Source: Adineta vaga (taxonomy: Eukaryota > Rotifera). From it: DNA of 64,000 nt. The stretch lies in NCBI GenBank assembly GCA_021613535.1, contig CP075497.1, positions 3,038,001 through 3,102,000 of the forward strand, written 5' to 3'. Under the pieces are notes generated by a model. It saw only the letters and a program-made list of their open reading frames with translations, did no database searches and was not told the DNA's origin. Shown here piece after piece: positions 1 to 12,206 of the stretch; position 1 is the first letter of the stretch, and every line of letters starts with the position of its first letter. The position numbers and the translations under genes are program-made.

Positions 1-1243
1 AAGACTATCAAGTGATCGAATTTGAAAATGATAATATGATCATTCATCATTTTGATTAAAATATTTAGTATTGTTTCTTTTGTACACTTTCAGTTGACAC
101 AATCATGTGATAGTTACTACGCGAATACAGAACAATCTGGTATTAATGACACTATTTGATTGGTGTTTAATGACTCATGTTTTCAACCTCGTCATCATGA
201 TCACTTGATCTCTTTTATCGATGAATATTCGAATTTGAAGTTTCTAGAGTAAAATAATAGAATCTGCAGACAATAAAGTTATATTCCGTAACTTTCTATC
301 CGCATATGGTGCAAAATACTATGAGTTTTGGTGTGACATATACTATAATTACTCATCTATTCATTTTAGCACTACTATGTGACATTTTATACTGAAGATA
401 GATATAATTGGTATTCTCGGTGTCTTATTTATTAACTATCATTGATAAAGAGAAATATAGATGTGGTTCTTCTTAGGATATTATCATCAACCTACATCTT
501 AGTTCTTATTTCTTAATAAATCGATTGTTGATGAACGTTACTTGTGGAAAATGAATTGTTATAAATTAATCTGAATCGTTTTTTTTTCGAAGGAATTTTC
601 AAATCATCTATTTAGGAAACGATTGTGAATTATTTCAACCTGAAAAAATCACTTATTTCAAGTCCGTTCATGAAGGACATCCATGAAATGAATATTTCAT
701 CGCGACTGAAGTTCTTATAAGAAAATATTTGAGAAAGTACAAATTATATTCGAGTAAAAATAAGCTAAATGAATATTTGAATAAATATGTAAAATAAAGT
801 ATGAAAGTACATTTATGTTGTTTTTCCATTAAAAACGCTTGAAAATTTCACTAATAAAAAGCTAAAAAAAGCAATATATGTTATTGCTGATTCATACACC
901 GTTCATAATGATAATGGGGGTGTTAAGTAAGACTAATAAAAAGGCGTCCGTTCGGTCGTTCGTTCGTTATTTATTTCCAAGAAAGTCACAGAGTATTTTT
1001 TCACTCTCACTCTCTCTCTCTCTTATATTCTGTAATTCTCGATCATCAAACGGCAACAATTAGCAGGAATGAGAAAAAAAAAGTAGAGAAAAAAAACGAC
1101 GTTTTTAACACGGCAACACATATATCATTGATCGATGTTTGGTAAGAACTGAAAGCGTGTTTATAAATGCCGATATCAGACTTGGATTTTACTTTTAAAG
1201 TAAGATTTTGTAGTTTCAAAAACTTTTCCACACTTCTTTCTAG
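1..1243. other. No recognisable gene; AT-rich 5' flank
   Basis: I see no supported coding exon here. The short open frames are low-complexity, for example the TC-rich stretch near 1005-1022. The first solid coding signal is the acceptor ending at 1243. Earlier exons of the gene at 1244-1903 probably lie in this stretch, but I could not place them with a consistent splice phase. Confidence 0.5.
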
Positions 1244-1903
1244 TTTTTTCATCCACCACATCGTACTGTTCCTTTCCATAATGGTCTATTAGATACACGA
1301 ACTAAACATACGGTAGCTCAAGATCGTCTTGTTGTTGCTGAGCAACGTATACTCGATATTGAACGACGAAAATCAGCAAGTAATCTTCAAACACTTATAT
1401 TTGAACAAAAACAATTCGAAAAAAAACTTGCATCATTTCATTATCATGTTAATTCAATATCGATAGAACGACCAACTAAAATGCGTGATCGATCATCGAG
1501 TGAAATCGGCCTTCCCCCTATACGTCCATCAAGTCCTTTGAGCGGATCATTACCAAATCGTCTTTCAAAATTATCTGTAAGTTTAAATGATAGCAAACAA
1601 AATCTTTTAGTTCTTCCGAAATGTATTGATTCTCGCCGACGTTTCTCTGCTTATTCCGATGGTGATGCATCGGAAAATTCTTTCTTTACCACTGATATGG
1701 AGAGTGCGGAGGAAGAAGAAGATACAGAAACTGAACGAATTCGATCTGTAACGATGAATCCTAAAACTTTAGCAATAAGACGAGACAAACCTCTGAAGTT
1801 GGTTAAAAAACCAAACAAACTATTACTACCTATTGTTTCAATAATTCCACCGGAAGAAGATGTTTTATTTCTTACACAAAATGACTGTTCGGATTATCGA
1901 TAA
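1244..1903 (+). CDS. Terminal exon(s) of an unrecognised charged, partly coiled-coil protein
   Basis: An open frame runs from a good acceptor (ttctttctag, ending at 1243) to the TAA at 1901-1903, about 219 residues. It opens with FFHPPHRTVPF. Next comes a helical, charged stretch (VAQDRLVVAEQRILDIERRK, then QKQFEKKLASF). A disordered Ser/Pro region follows, with an acidic patch AEEEEDTETERI and a basic tail RRDKPLKLVKKPNK. Codon use looks like the neighbouring genes. No N-terminus was found: the nearest upstream ATG/GTAAG pair (near 1137) does not join in frame. I do not recognise the family. It is probably the 3' end of a multi-exon gene on this strand, ending convergently with the LRR gene on the other strand. 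Confidence 0.5.
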   Translation, partial: FFHPPHRTVPFHNGLLDTRTKHTVAQDRLVVAEQRILDIERRKSASNLQTLIFEQKQFEKKLASFHYHVNSISIERPTKMRDRSSSEIGLPPIRPSSPLSGSLPNRLSKLSVSLNDSKQNLLVLPKCIDSRRRFSAYSDGDASENSFFTTDMESAEEEEDTETERIRSVTMNPKTLAIRRDKPLKLVKKPNKLLLPIVSIIPPEEDVLFLTQNDCSDYR

Positions 1904-2152
1904 TATCATATTCTTACTCTACTTTTGTAAAATCTTAATAAAATCTCTTTCAATGAATAATAACAACCATGTCATTGATTATTCAAATGAGAAAATTTGT
2001 CTTTTTTTCTTGAAGAAAAAATTTATTTTAATGAGGAGAAGAATAAGAAAAAATGAAAATATCAGCATCATCAACATTTACATGAAAGAAAAAAAGTTAC
2101 TATGAAATATCAGACTGCGTGGTTATTGCAAGAAAAAGAGACCAGATGAAAT

Positions 2153-3394
2153 CTAAGCATCTGCATTAACACCATGGATTTGTTGATATCCTCGTCGATT
2201 TCGAACATAAACTTGATTACGTCGATAGATTGTTGCTCCAGCAACGATTAAGATAAATACAACAATACTAAACAGACTTGCAATAAGAATTGCTAATTTA
2301 CTAATATGAGCTTTCGATGGATGAAATGGATCTGTTGAACAATCCATGGATTCAACACGTAAATCAACTAATCGTTTACCGGTATAAGCTTTTGGAAGAG
2401 CACAAGTGAGATTCATTGAATCTTTAATGAGATTTTTTGATTCACTAAGATAACGAATAAACCAACGAGATTCACAACAATCAAATGGATTGTTATTTAG
2501 ATAAATTTCTATATCGGATAGATTTGTTTTTGCCCAGAAAGAAAGTGGAGATGATTCATTAATAACACTGATTTGATTATCACGGAATAAGAAATGTTTG
2601 GATTGATTCATTTTGATTATTTCAATTGGTAATTGTTTGAAATGATTCTTATCAAAATTTATTGAACGAAGATTTCTTATTGGAAGAAGAAACTTGGCTG
2701 AATCGAGTGAATTTGATTCGAAAGAAATCGATCGTAAATTTTGTGAAATATTAATAAATGTATCGAATTCAATTGAAGTTAATTCTGCATTATCAATTTT
2801 AAGATCTGTTAAAGATGATATTACTTTCAAATCATTTGAAGTTATCTTCATCAATTTATTATTCGAAAGAATAATCGATTGAAGATTAGTACAATTTGAA
2901 TATGATTTGGGAAATGTAGCGTTGTTTAAAGATGTATTTTCTAATTGAAGATCAGTCAGATTTGATAAAGAAAGTTCTGGAATAGTTGATAATGGATTAT
3001 TCGATAAGGTTAGTGTTTTTAATGATGTTATATTATTGATTTTATCAAGATCAGCAACTAGTAAAAGACGAACGAGAATCAAACAAGAGAATTCTCTCAT
3101 ATTTCCATTCTACCTGATTTGAATGTTAAACTATTATTGTTTAATGAAAGTACTTCAATCGTTGAATTGAACATAATATCTGATAAAGTTGTTAGATTCT
3201 TTCCATCACAATGAACAATCATTGGTGCTTCCAAATGATCACACGTACAAATATCACAGACATTGTGAACTTCACTATGAATCACACCGATGAGAATAAG
3301 AAGAACAATTAACTAGAATAAATTAAATTTTTATCCAATGCAATAAATGTTCTATGAAAAAGTTTTTTACCGAATGGTTAATCGTTAATTTCAT
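2153..3394 (-). CDS. Secreted-then-anchored leucine-rich repeat membrane protein (copy 1)
   Basis: Three exons, complement(2153..3057, 3114..3312, 3371..3394), with introns of 56 and 58 nt, give an exact 375-residue frame. The start at 3394 is chosen because the tiny first exon joins to exon 2 to make a signal peptide (MKLTINHS, then LIVLLILIGVIHS). Order of parts: Cys-rich LRR N-cap (CDICTCDH...VHCDGKNL), about six LRRs (LKTLTLSNNPLSTIPEL type), LRR C-cap with paired cysteines (NNPFDCCESRWFIRYL ... LTCALP), one transmembrane helix (LAILIASLFSIVVFILIVAG) and a short basic tail. It is a single-pass cell-surface protein, probably for adhesion or recognition; the ligand is unknown. It is a tandem paralogue of the gene at 3566-4921. 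Confidence 0.85.
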
Positions 3395-3565
3395 ATTGAC
3401 GAGAGAAGAAAATAAATGAATCTAAAAATAATCTACAGATAACACTGCTCGAACAAAGTTCGAATTTAATCTCGAATTAGAACATTTGAAAGAAAACTAA
3501 AGATAACACGAAAAACATTGACTGTGTCAAAACGACGAAACCGGATGAAAAACAATGAGATATAC

Positions 3566-4921
3566 TTAATGAGCATGACGTAGAAGAACTGCATTTTCGA
3601 TTGCGGAACCTCCCGTTTGACTACCATCTGCAGCATAAATGCCTTCTGCCGTTGAATGAGTTTGTGCATGAGATGGCGCATAACTTCTTGTACCATCAAG
3701 ATAGGTATAGGTTGACAGATGATCATCATCGTCATTGAGATTGGGAAATACTGGTCCACCGGGTAATGCTGGATCGATATTTACGTATGGATCATCGATT
3801 TCACTATAACCAGAACGTGATGGACGATGTCGGATAAGACGATAGAGAATGCAAATAATAACAATGATTAAAACAATACACGGACCAACAATACTCAGAA
3901 TTCGACCTATTGTCCACCAAGATTTCTTTGGTGTATCACCTCCACAATTTAATTCATCTGGATTGAGATTCATTAGGAATTGTCCAGCCAGACTTGATGG
4001 TGTCGTACATGTTAATAATAATCGATCTGCGACAAAATCTGGTGAAGTTTTTAGAAATCGAATAAACCATAAAGATAAACAACAATCAATTGAATTGTTT
4101 GCTAAATAGATTTTAATATTTGTCAAATTTTGTTTTAACCATGTATTCAAAGGTGATGATTCATCGATGATTGTAATAGAATTATGAATAAATGAGTACA
4201 TTTTAATGTATTTTGGTGTTGATAATTCTTGAGGAAGTGAAGTGAATTGATTTCCATCAAGTTTTATTGACGAAAGTTGGGCAATATTTGATAGAAATTC
4301 AGCTGATTTCAATTGATTCTGCGTTAAAGATAATGATTGAAGATTTTTCAATACATTAAATGCATTTCGATCAATGGTTGAGATACTTCCACTGTCAAGA
4401 TTTAATTTATCTAATTTTGAATTTCTTAAAGCAAAGAAATCATTTTCATTAATTGATCGAATTTTATTATCATTTAATGAAATTGTATGTAAAAGACAAT
4501 TATTATATGAGAATGGAAATAACGCCGATGTTAATGATGTATCTCTCAATGAAAGAAATTGTAATTTTGTATTATTAAATGCAGGAATTTTGCCAAGTGG
4601 ATTTTGTTTAAGATTTAAATCAATTAAATTAGATAAATTATTAATTTTAGCAATGTCATCTTCTAGAAAAATTGGAAATTTATCAATAAATGTCATTTAT
4701 AGATAGTTACCTGTATCAAAGTTAAGATGGTTAGTCACAAATGATAGTGTATTGACATTGGGAGGAAAATCAAGATCATTTAAATTATTCAAGTTTTTAT
4801 TATCACAATGAACAGTTTTTCGATTATCACTACATGCGCACGTAAGGGTTTGGCAAACATCATTAGTTGTACATGATTTAATCGTTGAAATAATAATGAT
4901 CATAGAGATAAATGCATACAT
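3566..4921 (-). CDS. Leucine-rich repeat type-I membrane protein (copy 2)
   Basis: Two exons, complement(3566..4662, 4711..4921), separated by a 48-nt intron, give a 435-residue frame. The N-terminus MYAFISMIIIISTIKSC is a signal peptide. An LRR N-cap follows (CQTLTCACSDN...VHCDNKNL), then LRRs and a C-cap (NNSIDCCLSLWFIRFL ... LTCTTP). A transmembrane helix (ILSIVGPCIVLIIVIICILY) leads to a cytosolic tail of about 95 residues rich in Tyr, Asp and Ser. Layout, intron position and C-cap match the gene just downstream at 2153-3394, so the two arose by tandem duplication. The cytosolic tail is much longer here, which suggests the two differ in signalling or trafficking. Confidence 0.87.
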
Positions 4922-5317
4922 TGTCGAAGATTATTTAGACAACTTTGTTATGTTTTAAACGTGAGAAATATTTCATAGATGATAAATCTAAAACACGAAT
5001 TACGTATTTTTATAAATAGTCCGTAATTAACCGTCGTTTTCTCGATAAAATACGATGATATGAATGGAAAGATAAAATTCCGTCGAAATATTATTGAACC
5101 CTCTTTTCTTCTTCTTTCATTCAGACTTCGATCATTGGCTGAATACTAATAAATTACTTTCTTCAAGAGATGCCGCATTTAGACAACGGATTTCGCGTAC
5201 TTTAGTCAATCATTTTATATAGGATTTGTATGTATTGTTTTATTTATTTGAAAAAACAACAACAATAACAAAGTAACATTCTTTTTCTATTGAAGATGTT
5301 AACACAGTGAAAAACTT
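4922..5317. other. Intergenic spacer between LRR copy 2 and NOP10
   Basis: About 400 nt with no open frame of note. It should hold the promoter of LRR copy 2 (transcribed leftwards) and the 3' end of NOP10 (also leftwards). I see no distinctive regulatory motif. Confidence 0.4.
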
Positions 5318-5626
5318 TTAACATTTTGGAACTGGAGTATGTGTTAAAAGTAATCGATATCGTGTCTTCAATTTAAGTCGTTGACGAGAATATTGATCAT
5401 CCGGTGAAAATTTCGCTAAAAAAGAATCAGTTCAAGAATCTTTTTATATGAAATAAGACAATCAATACCTGGATGAGCCGATTGTGTTGGATTTCCCGAT
5501 GGATCGACTTTCTAAAGAGAAAAAAAAACCCGTAAACATACACATTTCAATAATGATAAATTAATCACTTACTTTGAACGTATAAACACGTTCACCTTTC
5601 TCACTTAGATAATACATAAGAAACAT
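5318..5626 (-). CDS. NOP10: H/ACA ribonucleoprotein subunit NOP10
   Basis: Three small exons, complement(5318..5415, 5469..5511, 5573..5626), splice to exactly 64 residues, the length of human NOP10. The protein starts MFLMYYLSEKGERVYTFKKV and continues through PSGNPTQSAHPAKFSPDDQY, then a basic helical tail ending TPVPKC. NOP10 binds dyskerin in H/ACA snoRNPs, which carry out rRNA pseudouridylation, and in telomerase RNP; it acts in nucleoli and Cajal bodies. The metazoan protein has lost the archaeal zinc cysteines, and none of the four is seen here. A possible 5'-UTR acceptor (ttttctag) lies about 10 nt before the ATG. Confidence 0.95.
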
Positions 5627-6045
5627 TTTTGCTATCTAGAAAATCAACAACAACAAAAAAAGAAAATTAGATTCTGTATTCCTATATTAGATTGTTTGAA
5701 GAGAATATAGAAACCTATACCCACACATATATCTGAACAAAAAATAATAAGAAGTCAATCATTGAAAATATACATAAGAAAACTAATAAAGAAGGAATGC
5801 ATCATCATTGAACGAATAGAAGAAGAGAAAACAAACAAATAATAAACACATATATTGCTGGAGGCGTTTTTGTTTTTGTTTCATATCTAAGTTGAATAGG
5901 AAAATAAAATATTGAATTTTAAGCATCTGACCAAAAAAATATGTACAGGAAATAAAGAAAAGGATATGATGAATGTATTTGAATACTGTTTCCTTCTTTT
6001 TTTAGTTTGGAATTTAAGAGATACTGAATAAAAATGAAAATACAT

Positions 6046-9000
6046 CTAATCGGAATCATTGCCATTATTGATTTGCATCAATGTCCGTTTGGGTTGAGGC
6101 ATACGTAGAATTTGCATGTCTTCTGTTATTTTGAGAAAACTATATAACGAAAACAAAGAATTGATCAGAAAAATGAGAGTTCAATGTATTTCGAATTACC
6201 TTAAATCTTGTGGTGTTAAAAATATATATTGTTTTTTCTTTTCACGGGCAACTTCAAGAACAAGATTCATTGCCGTTCGACGTGTTACATGATCCTAGAA
6301 ATATTCATAATTTATCTTGTTTATTCACTTTCGAATTTCATTTTCTTACCATGAAAACATCGAATTCATCGAGACAACGTAATGGCATTTCCACAACTTC
6401 CCAAAGAGCAAGCATGAAACACACAGTTGAAAACGAACGTTCACCGCCGGATAATGATCGAGTATCTTTATGAACTTCATCTCCACGTGGTGTAATCTAC
6501 ATAGATACAGAGGAAATTGCATTGATTTTAGAGAGAAAATTATTTAAATGTGAAAACAAACTTCTAACGAAAGAGTTCGTTCTTGATGATCAAATATTGC
6601 GTCACCAGTATAATTTCTTGATTCAAGAAATGAAGTAAAACAACTACTTGTTAAATTAGCTGTTGATTCTAAAAGATTTTTATATTGTTGACCACGATAA
6701 CGTGCCGCTTTGGATAATCTCTAGAGAAAAGAAAAAGAAACGCAAATAAAATGTTGAAATATATCACGAAAAAAACATTCTTACATGAACTAGTTTATCT
6801 TGTTTATCAACGGTATGAGAGAACGAATCATACCGTACAGTTATATTTTCTAAACGTTCACTAATTCGTTCTAAATCAAGTGTCCTGAAAAACCGAACAG
6901 TTATCGATAGTTCTAGATTACTTAATCTTAAATCTTACACATTTTTATTTGTTTCAATGAATTTGAGAAGTGTATCAAGACTTCTTTTAACAGTCTTTAC
7001 ATCGATTTCATCTGTTGGTCGTTGTTTATATAGTTTTTGTGCAATTTCCATTTGTTTTTGTAATTTAGTTTCGATGAACTTCTTCGAAACTTCTTGTTGT
7101 TCGAGTTTTCGTTGATTTTCATCGAGTCCTTTTTGAAATTCATTGATAGCTCGTTGTCCATTTTCTTTGAGTGAATCACATGTTTGAAGTGCTGTTTTAC
7201 ATTGTTCAGCTTCTTCACGTTTATCCATAACACGTTTTCGAGCGTGAGCAAGATCTTCTAAGACTTGTCGATATTCCGGTAATTCAAGGTCAGCTTTTGA
7301 TTTTTGATCTTTGATATGTTGTTTAATCGTTTCAATACGAGTATCATAATCACTTAATTCATTTTCACAATCATCGATATTCGAATCATTTGGTGCTTCG
7401 ACTAGTTGTAATTCTCGAAGTTCCTTTAGTTGAAAGAAGAAAAACTAGAGTAAATATTGACACTGTCAGTTCTTACTTTTCCGAATCGACCACATTTTAC
7501 TTTAACTTCATTTATAGTTGAATCTAATGAAGCAACTGTTTGTTGATGTTCGCTAACTCGTTTTTGTGTTGCTGTTAATTTTTCTTTTGCTTCTTGAATT
7601 TGTCGTTCAATCATAGTACATTCTTTTTCTGCACGACTAAATTTAAAAGAATATTCTCATTTAATCTCAAAGAAAATTGCGCTTTTATCCATCATACACT
7701 ATTTGTTCGCCAAGATCTTCAACAAAATATCGTGGTCCTTGACTTCTGCATGTATAACAACGAAATACATTTAAGTTTTGCATTTCAGTACCATTGGGAA
7801 GATAGGCCTGATAACAACAAAGGAAGGAAATGCATTCAAAAGTAGAAATTCATAAGAATACATACAGCAATACAATTCGGTGGAGCACTTCTTTCCATGA
7901 TACGACGAGCAGTTTCATAATTATCCATTAAAATTCTTTGTTCAGCACGTCCCTAGAATGCCATGTTATTCTTGAAAGCACATGAAGTTATAAGATCAAA
8001 ACAAACCTGATCAATTAGAAAACATGCTACTGTAGGATTATCAACATTAAGCATAGATAAAATTGTTGTAAAATTCGATGGTGGAGTCTAAAATATACAA
8101 ATCATTTGTTAATTCGAAAAAAATGGAACAAAAAGCAAATTTAATTACTCGAAGTTGTTGATAAACATGAGATTGAAATTTCATAACTATGAGATATAAT
8201 AAAATAAAAGTATGGAAGAAAACGAAAGAAAATCTTATATACCAGTAACACTTGGTCGATAATCCATATCTTGTGCAGGTACACAACGTGAAAGAATTTC
8301 AAGAAAAACTCGTTCATCTTCACGACATGAACAAAGATAACCAGGAATAATATTCCCAATTGCTTGTTCAACTGCAATCGCCCATTTACGATCGATAAGA
8401 TGAATATGTCTGCCTTAAAGAAAAGATATTCTCCAATGTATAATTAAGTTTCATTATATAATTATTTCTTACCAACAGGTCCAATCGGTAATTGTTTAAA
8501 ACGATGTGCTTGTTTTTCAATTTCTTTTAAAATAGCTAATGTATAACGTCCATAAATTGTTACACGATCTTGTTTAGCAGCTTTTAATTGTTGAATCATT
8601 CCACGTCGTTTTCGTAGAGATTCTTCGTGTTGTTTAACAGCTGTTTGATCATCGAATAGAACTTGTCGTTCATCATCATATAGTTGTCGAAAATTGCCTT
8701 GTTCATTTTCTTTCATGGATAAGATTTGTCGTTGTTCAGCAATTAATACTTGTAATTCTTCAATACGTTGACGAACTTTATCATAGTCAGTGTTTCCTGA
8801 TGCTCTAAATAAATTTCCTAATGAAAATTCAAAAACTAAAATCATCTATCTACTTTCGACGCATTTCATCAATTCGATTTTGAAGTTTTTTCTTTAATTC
8901 CATTTGTAATTGTAATTCTTTTTCAGATTTATTCACTTCATTTAATAGATCTCGTCGATCTTTATTAAATTGTTTCATTCGTCGTTCAAGTTCATCATGA

Positions 9001-10507
9001 ATACGCTTTTCTTCAATAGTACTATTTGCCACTTCTTGAGCTTTTCGAAGTAATTCATCACGTTTATTTTTTTCATTTTTTGTATCTTCCTACGAATAGA
9101 AACAAACATAGAACAAAAACTAAACGTAAAACAAATAACCTACGATAAATGCATCCCGGTTTTTCGTATATTCTTCAACAGCAAAATGATTTTCGATTAT
9201 TTTCTTTTTAATCTGTTCGAGTGTCTAAAAATAAAAGGTTCATTGATCATAATCAATGAGGAAATCCATTACATTTTCAAGTTCGATAACTTCAGCCCAT
9301 TCGAGTTGTCCTTGAAGATTATCAGCATTTGATTTTGCATCTCGGACTGATTCAGCAAATTTCAATTGTGCTTTGAGATCTTCTTGTTGTGCATGAATTT
9401 CTTTTCTTTTCTATAAATTAAATTATTTACATACAAATTCATTTCAAATCGTTCATATTACTTTGACATGATCGGTAAGTAAAAGTCTTGCATTGCGAAC
9501 TTCAATTGTACTTTGTTCAAGATCATCCACCATCTTTTGTAATTGTGTTGCTTTCAAAAAGAACTTAATAAAACAAAATACCAATGTTTATCGAATGAAT
9601 TTTGATTCAATATTTAAGTTCTTACATTGTATTTTTCTTTTGTACTTTTTGTATTCAGGAAATTCTTGGCGGTATCTTGGTTAAGCATACACATTGGATT
9701 ATCAACTTGAATATTAAAATGTGCGACGATTGTTTCGATCAAATCTTTTTTTTCTGATACAGTTTTTCCTATAGAGAATAGATCAAAAGATTTTCGTTTG
9801 TCAAATATCAGAAAACAAAAAATTTACCATATTCATTTTTAATAAGATAACGACTATTGCCTTTGATGGAGATTTTACGCATAATCGTAATCGATCGACC
9901 AAAACGTTCGATGTCGATGGCTTCAAGACCTTGATTACATAAGACAACAGATATTTCGGCATTACTAAAAGAATATCAATTGAAAGAAATTCATTATATC
10001 CATAAAATCATACCTTTTGCCATGCTGAATAAAACGACCGATATTTGAACAACGACTTGTACTTGTCGCACGACCACCTAAAGTAAGTGTAATTGCATTC
10101 ATAATTGCAGATTTACCACCTATAAAAAAAGTTGATTATACAAAAAAAAGAATACAGTTTTCGATGCAATTCTTACTGCCATTATTTCCAATGACCATAT
10201 TGAGATTTTCAATAAAATCGAATTCAAGAAATGTATGACACATAAAATTCTTCACACTAATTCTTAAAATACTACCAGCATTTTTATGTAACTAATAGAA
10301 AGTATAATTAATTTCAATTTTGAAATTATGAACAACACTTACATAAGGAACGCTTTTGAATAATTGTGTTGAATAAGTACTATGATCAAGTGGAGTATTT
10401 TCATCTTGCTCTTCATTATGTTGATCATGTGTTGCTTGAGAATTTTTTTGTTTTTTACGTGGCACAGCTGTACTAGTACCAGATGTAGAAGAGCCACGTT
10501 TAGGCAT
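6046..10507 (-). CDS. SMC6: Structural maintenance of chromosomes protein 6
   Basis: About twenty short exons with introns of 50-100 nt. The first exon (start 10507) begins [10 protein letters not shown] with a basic NLS-like patch PRKKQKN. The split Walker [14 protein letters not shown], is encoded around 10085-10185. Then come SMC6-typical blocks ([27 protein letters not shown]), a long N-terminal coiled coil, a hinge (about 7.7-8.4 kb; [21 protein letters not shown]), a return coiled coil and Walker B ([10 protein letters not shown], near 6345-6370). The end is GNDSD and TAG at 6046. SMC6 pairs with SMC5 in the SMC5/6 complex that handles recombination intermediates and replication stress. 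No frame disruption was seen, so the gene looks intact. It lies head-to-head with the astacin gene. Individual exon borders were not all fixed. Confidence 0.93.
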
Positions 10508-11125
10508 TATTTCATACGGATAAATTCAATCAAATTTGTTCAGAAAACAATATATGTGTGATCTAAAGAGAAGAAAAGATGGTTAAAAGTTTTGAGCGCG
10601 TGTTGAAACCAATTTTGAAGAGAGCGAAAATGAATTCAGACATGTGCTCTTTAATGAACTGATTTTTATTGTGTGTTCAAATTCGAGTAACATTAGACAA
10701 CGGTCGAAAATCCATGTTATATTGTTGATACAATATTGATTGAGCATATTAACCAATGATAAATGTATTCTTAACATTTGATTATTTTAACAATTTTTAA
10801 ACAATTTTAAATAGATAAAATCATTATCTTAGAGAAAAGATCGTCTATACATTAAAAAAAGATGTCGCTTCAGTACTGTTTAACACTATTTAGTGAACGC
10901 TTCTTCTGATTAAATGAAAAATGTTTTCTTCAATAACAGTAGATTAAGAAAAACCTGGACGACAGACAGCCCAGCTGATACTCGATGAAATGTACTTCTA
11001 ATATCACTGAAATTAAGATTTAAATCTTCTTCAAAGAATGAAAATATTAGTTTAAATAGGATCAGTTACAGAAAAGCTTCAGTTATTATCAAGCTGTTAT
11101 ACGAAATTTATCGAAATATAATTTC
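10508..11125. promoter_or_regulatory. Shared divergent upstream region of SMC6 and the astacin gene
   Basis: About 620 nt between two divergent start codons. There is no coding signal; the 64-codon open frame at 10583-10777 on the minus strand has no gene-like features. The promoters of both genes should lie here. I could not identify a convincing TATA box or initiator among the many AT-rich stretches. Confidence 0.4.
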
Positions 11126-12037
11126 ATGAAGTTGATAATAATTTGCAGTTTTTTCTGTCAATATGGTGAGACTTTTACAATGCTAACGAATGTTGATATC
11201 TATCTGATTTATTCACTTTTATCTGTTAGCTATCATTTTTGGTCGAAGTGAGTCTATTCATCCACCTTATCTAACTACCGAAGATTTTGAACGAGGAAAA
11301 CTATTGACACCCAATGAGCGTGAACCAAATACAACAATTCTTCGTGAATACCTTCCAAAACATCCAGAACTACGTGCCAATGTATGGATTGGTACAAAAT
11401 TCAAATGGCCAAATGCAAAAATTCCTTATATAATCAGTCCAAAATATAATAATCATGAGAGAGCAGTCATTGCAGAAGCAATTCATGAATGGGAATCAAA
11501 AACATGCATTCGATTCATTCCAAAAGCTAGTATCCATCCTGATTATCTTGAATTAACACCTGATGATGGAACAACTAATTATTGTTATTCATATGTTGGT
11601 CGTCAAGGTGGACGACAATTTGTTAAAATGTATGCGCCAACATGTATTAGTGTGGGTCAATATATACATGAATTAGGTCATGCTATTGGATTTGGACATG
11701 AACATCAAAGACCAGATAGAGATAATTATGTTCAAATCAAATGGGAAAATATTGATCCAAGTATGAAATTAATATTGATTTCTATAACTGGATAATTCAT
11801 AGTTAGTTTGTTTGTTTAGAATTCTACTATGCATTTGACAAATACAATCCAAGTCAATTTACTACAATGGGAATGGAATATGATTACTATTCAATTATGC
11901 ATTATCCTGATTATTCATATTCAAATAATGGACAAAAAACAATCGTACCAACTTATCAAGGTCATAATATTGCCAGCATGAACGTGATACTGACTCCAAC
12001 TGATATTCAAAAAACACAGAAGTATTATACCTGTTAA
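11126..12037 (+). CDS. Astacin-family (M12A) zinc metalloprotease, secreted
   Basis: Exons 11126..11165, 11230..11760 and 11820..12037 give an exact 262-residue frame. The start is fixed by the signal peptide made when exon 1 (MKLIIICSFFCQY) joins exon 2. A short propeptide follows, then the catalytic domain. It carries the astacin zinc signature HELGHAIGFGHEHQRPDRDN (from about 11667) and the Met-turn SIMHY in exon 3. Cysteines sit at the usual places, including the last residue (KYYTC). There are no EGF, CUB or ShK domains after the protease, so this is a minimal astacin. Likely roles are extracellular digestion or matrix and propeptide processing. The intron at 11761 interrupts just before the KFYYAFDKY block. 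Confidence 0.93.
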
Positions 12038-12206
12038 GATGAACACAATCTATTAAACGTATACGCTTATGTTTTGAGAGAACTCTTAGGGAGTAAAAAA
12101 AACATCCATTTTATGTGAAATTTTTTTAATGAATTTCAGAAGAATATATTTACAATGTAAAAGTAAGAGAAGAATTTGAAAAGCAAAAGCAGAATTAATT
12201 AACATT

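Noticed and set aside
878-1279. Two short open frames on opposite strands near 1 kb
   Set aside because: Low-complexity sequence (TC runs, Phe/Ser-rich) without splice support or domain features.
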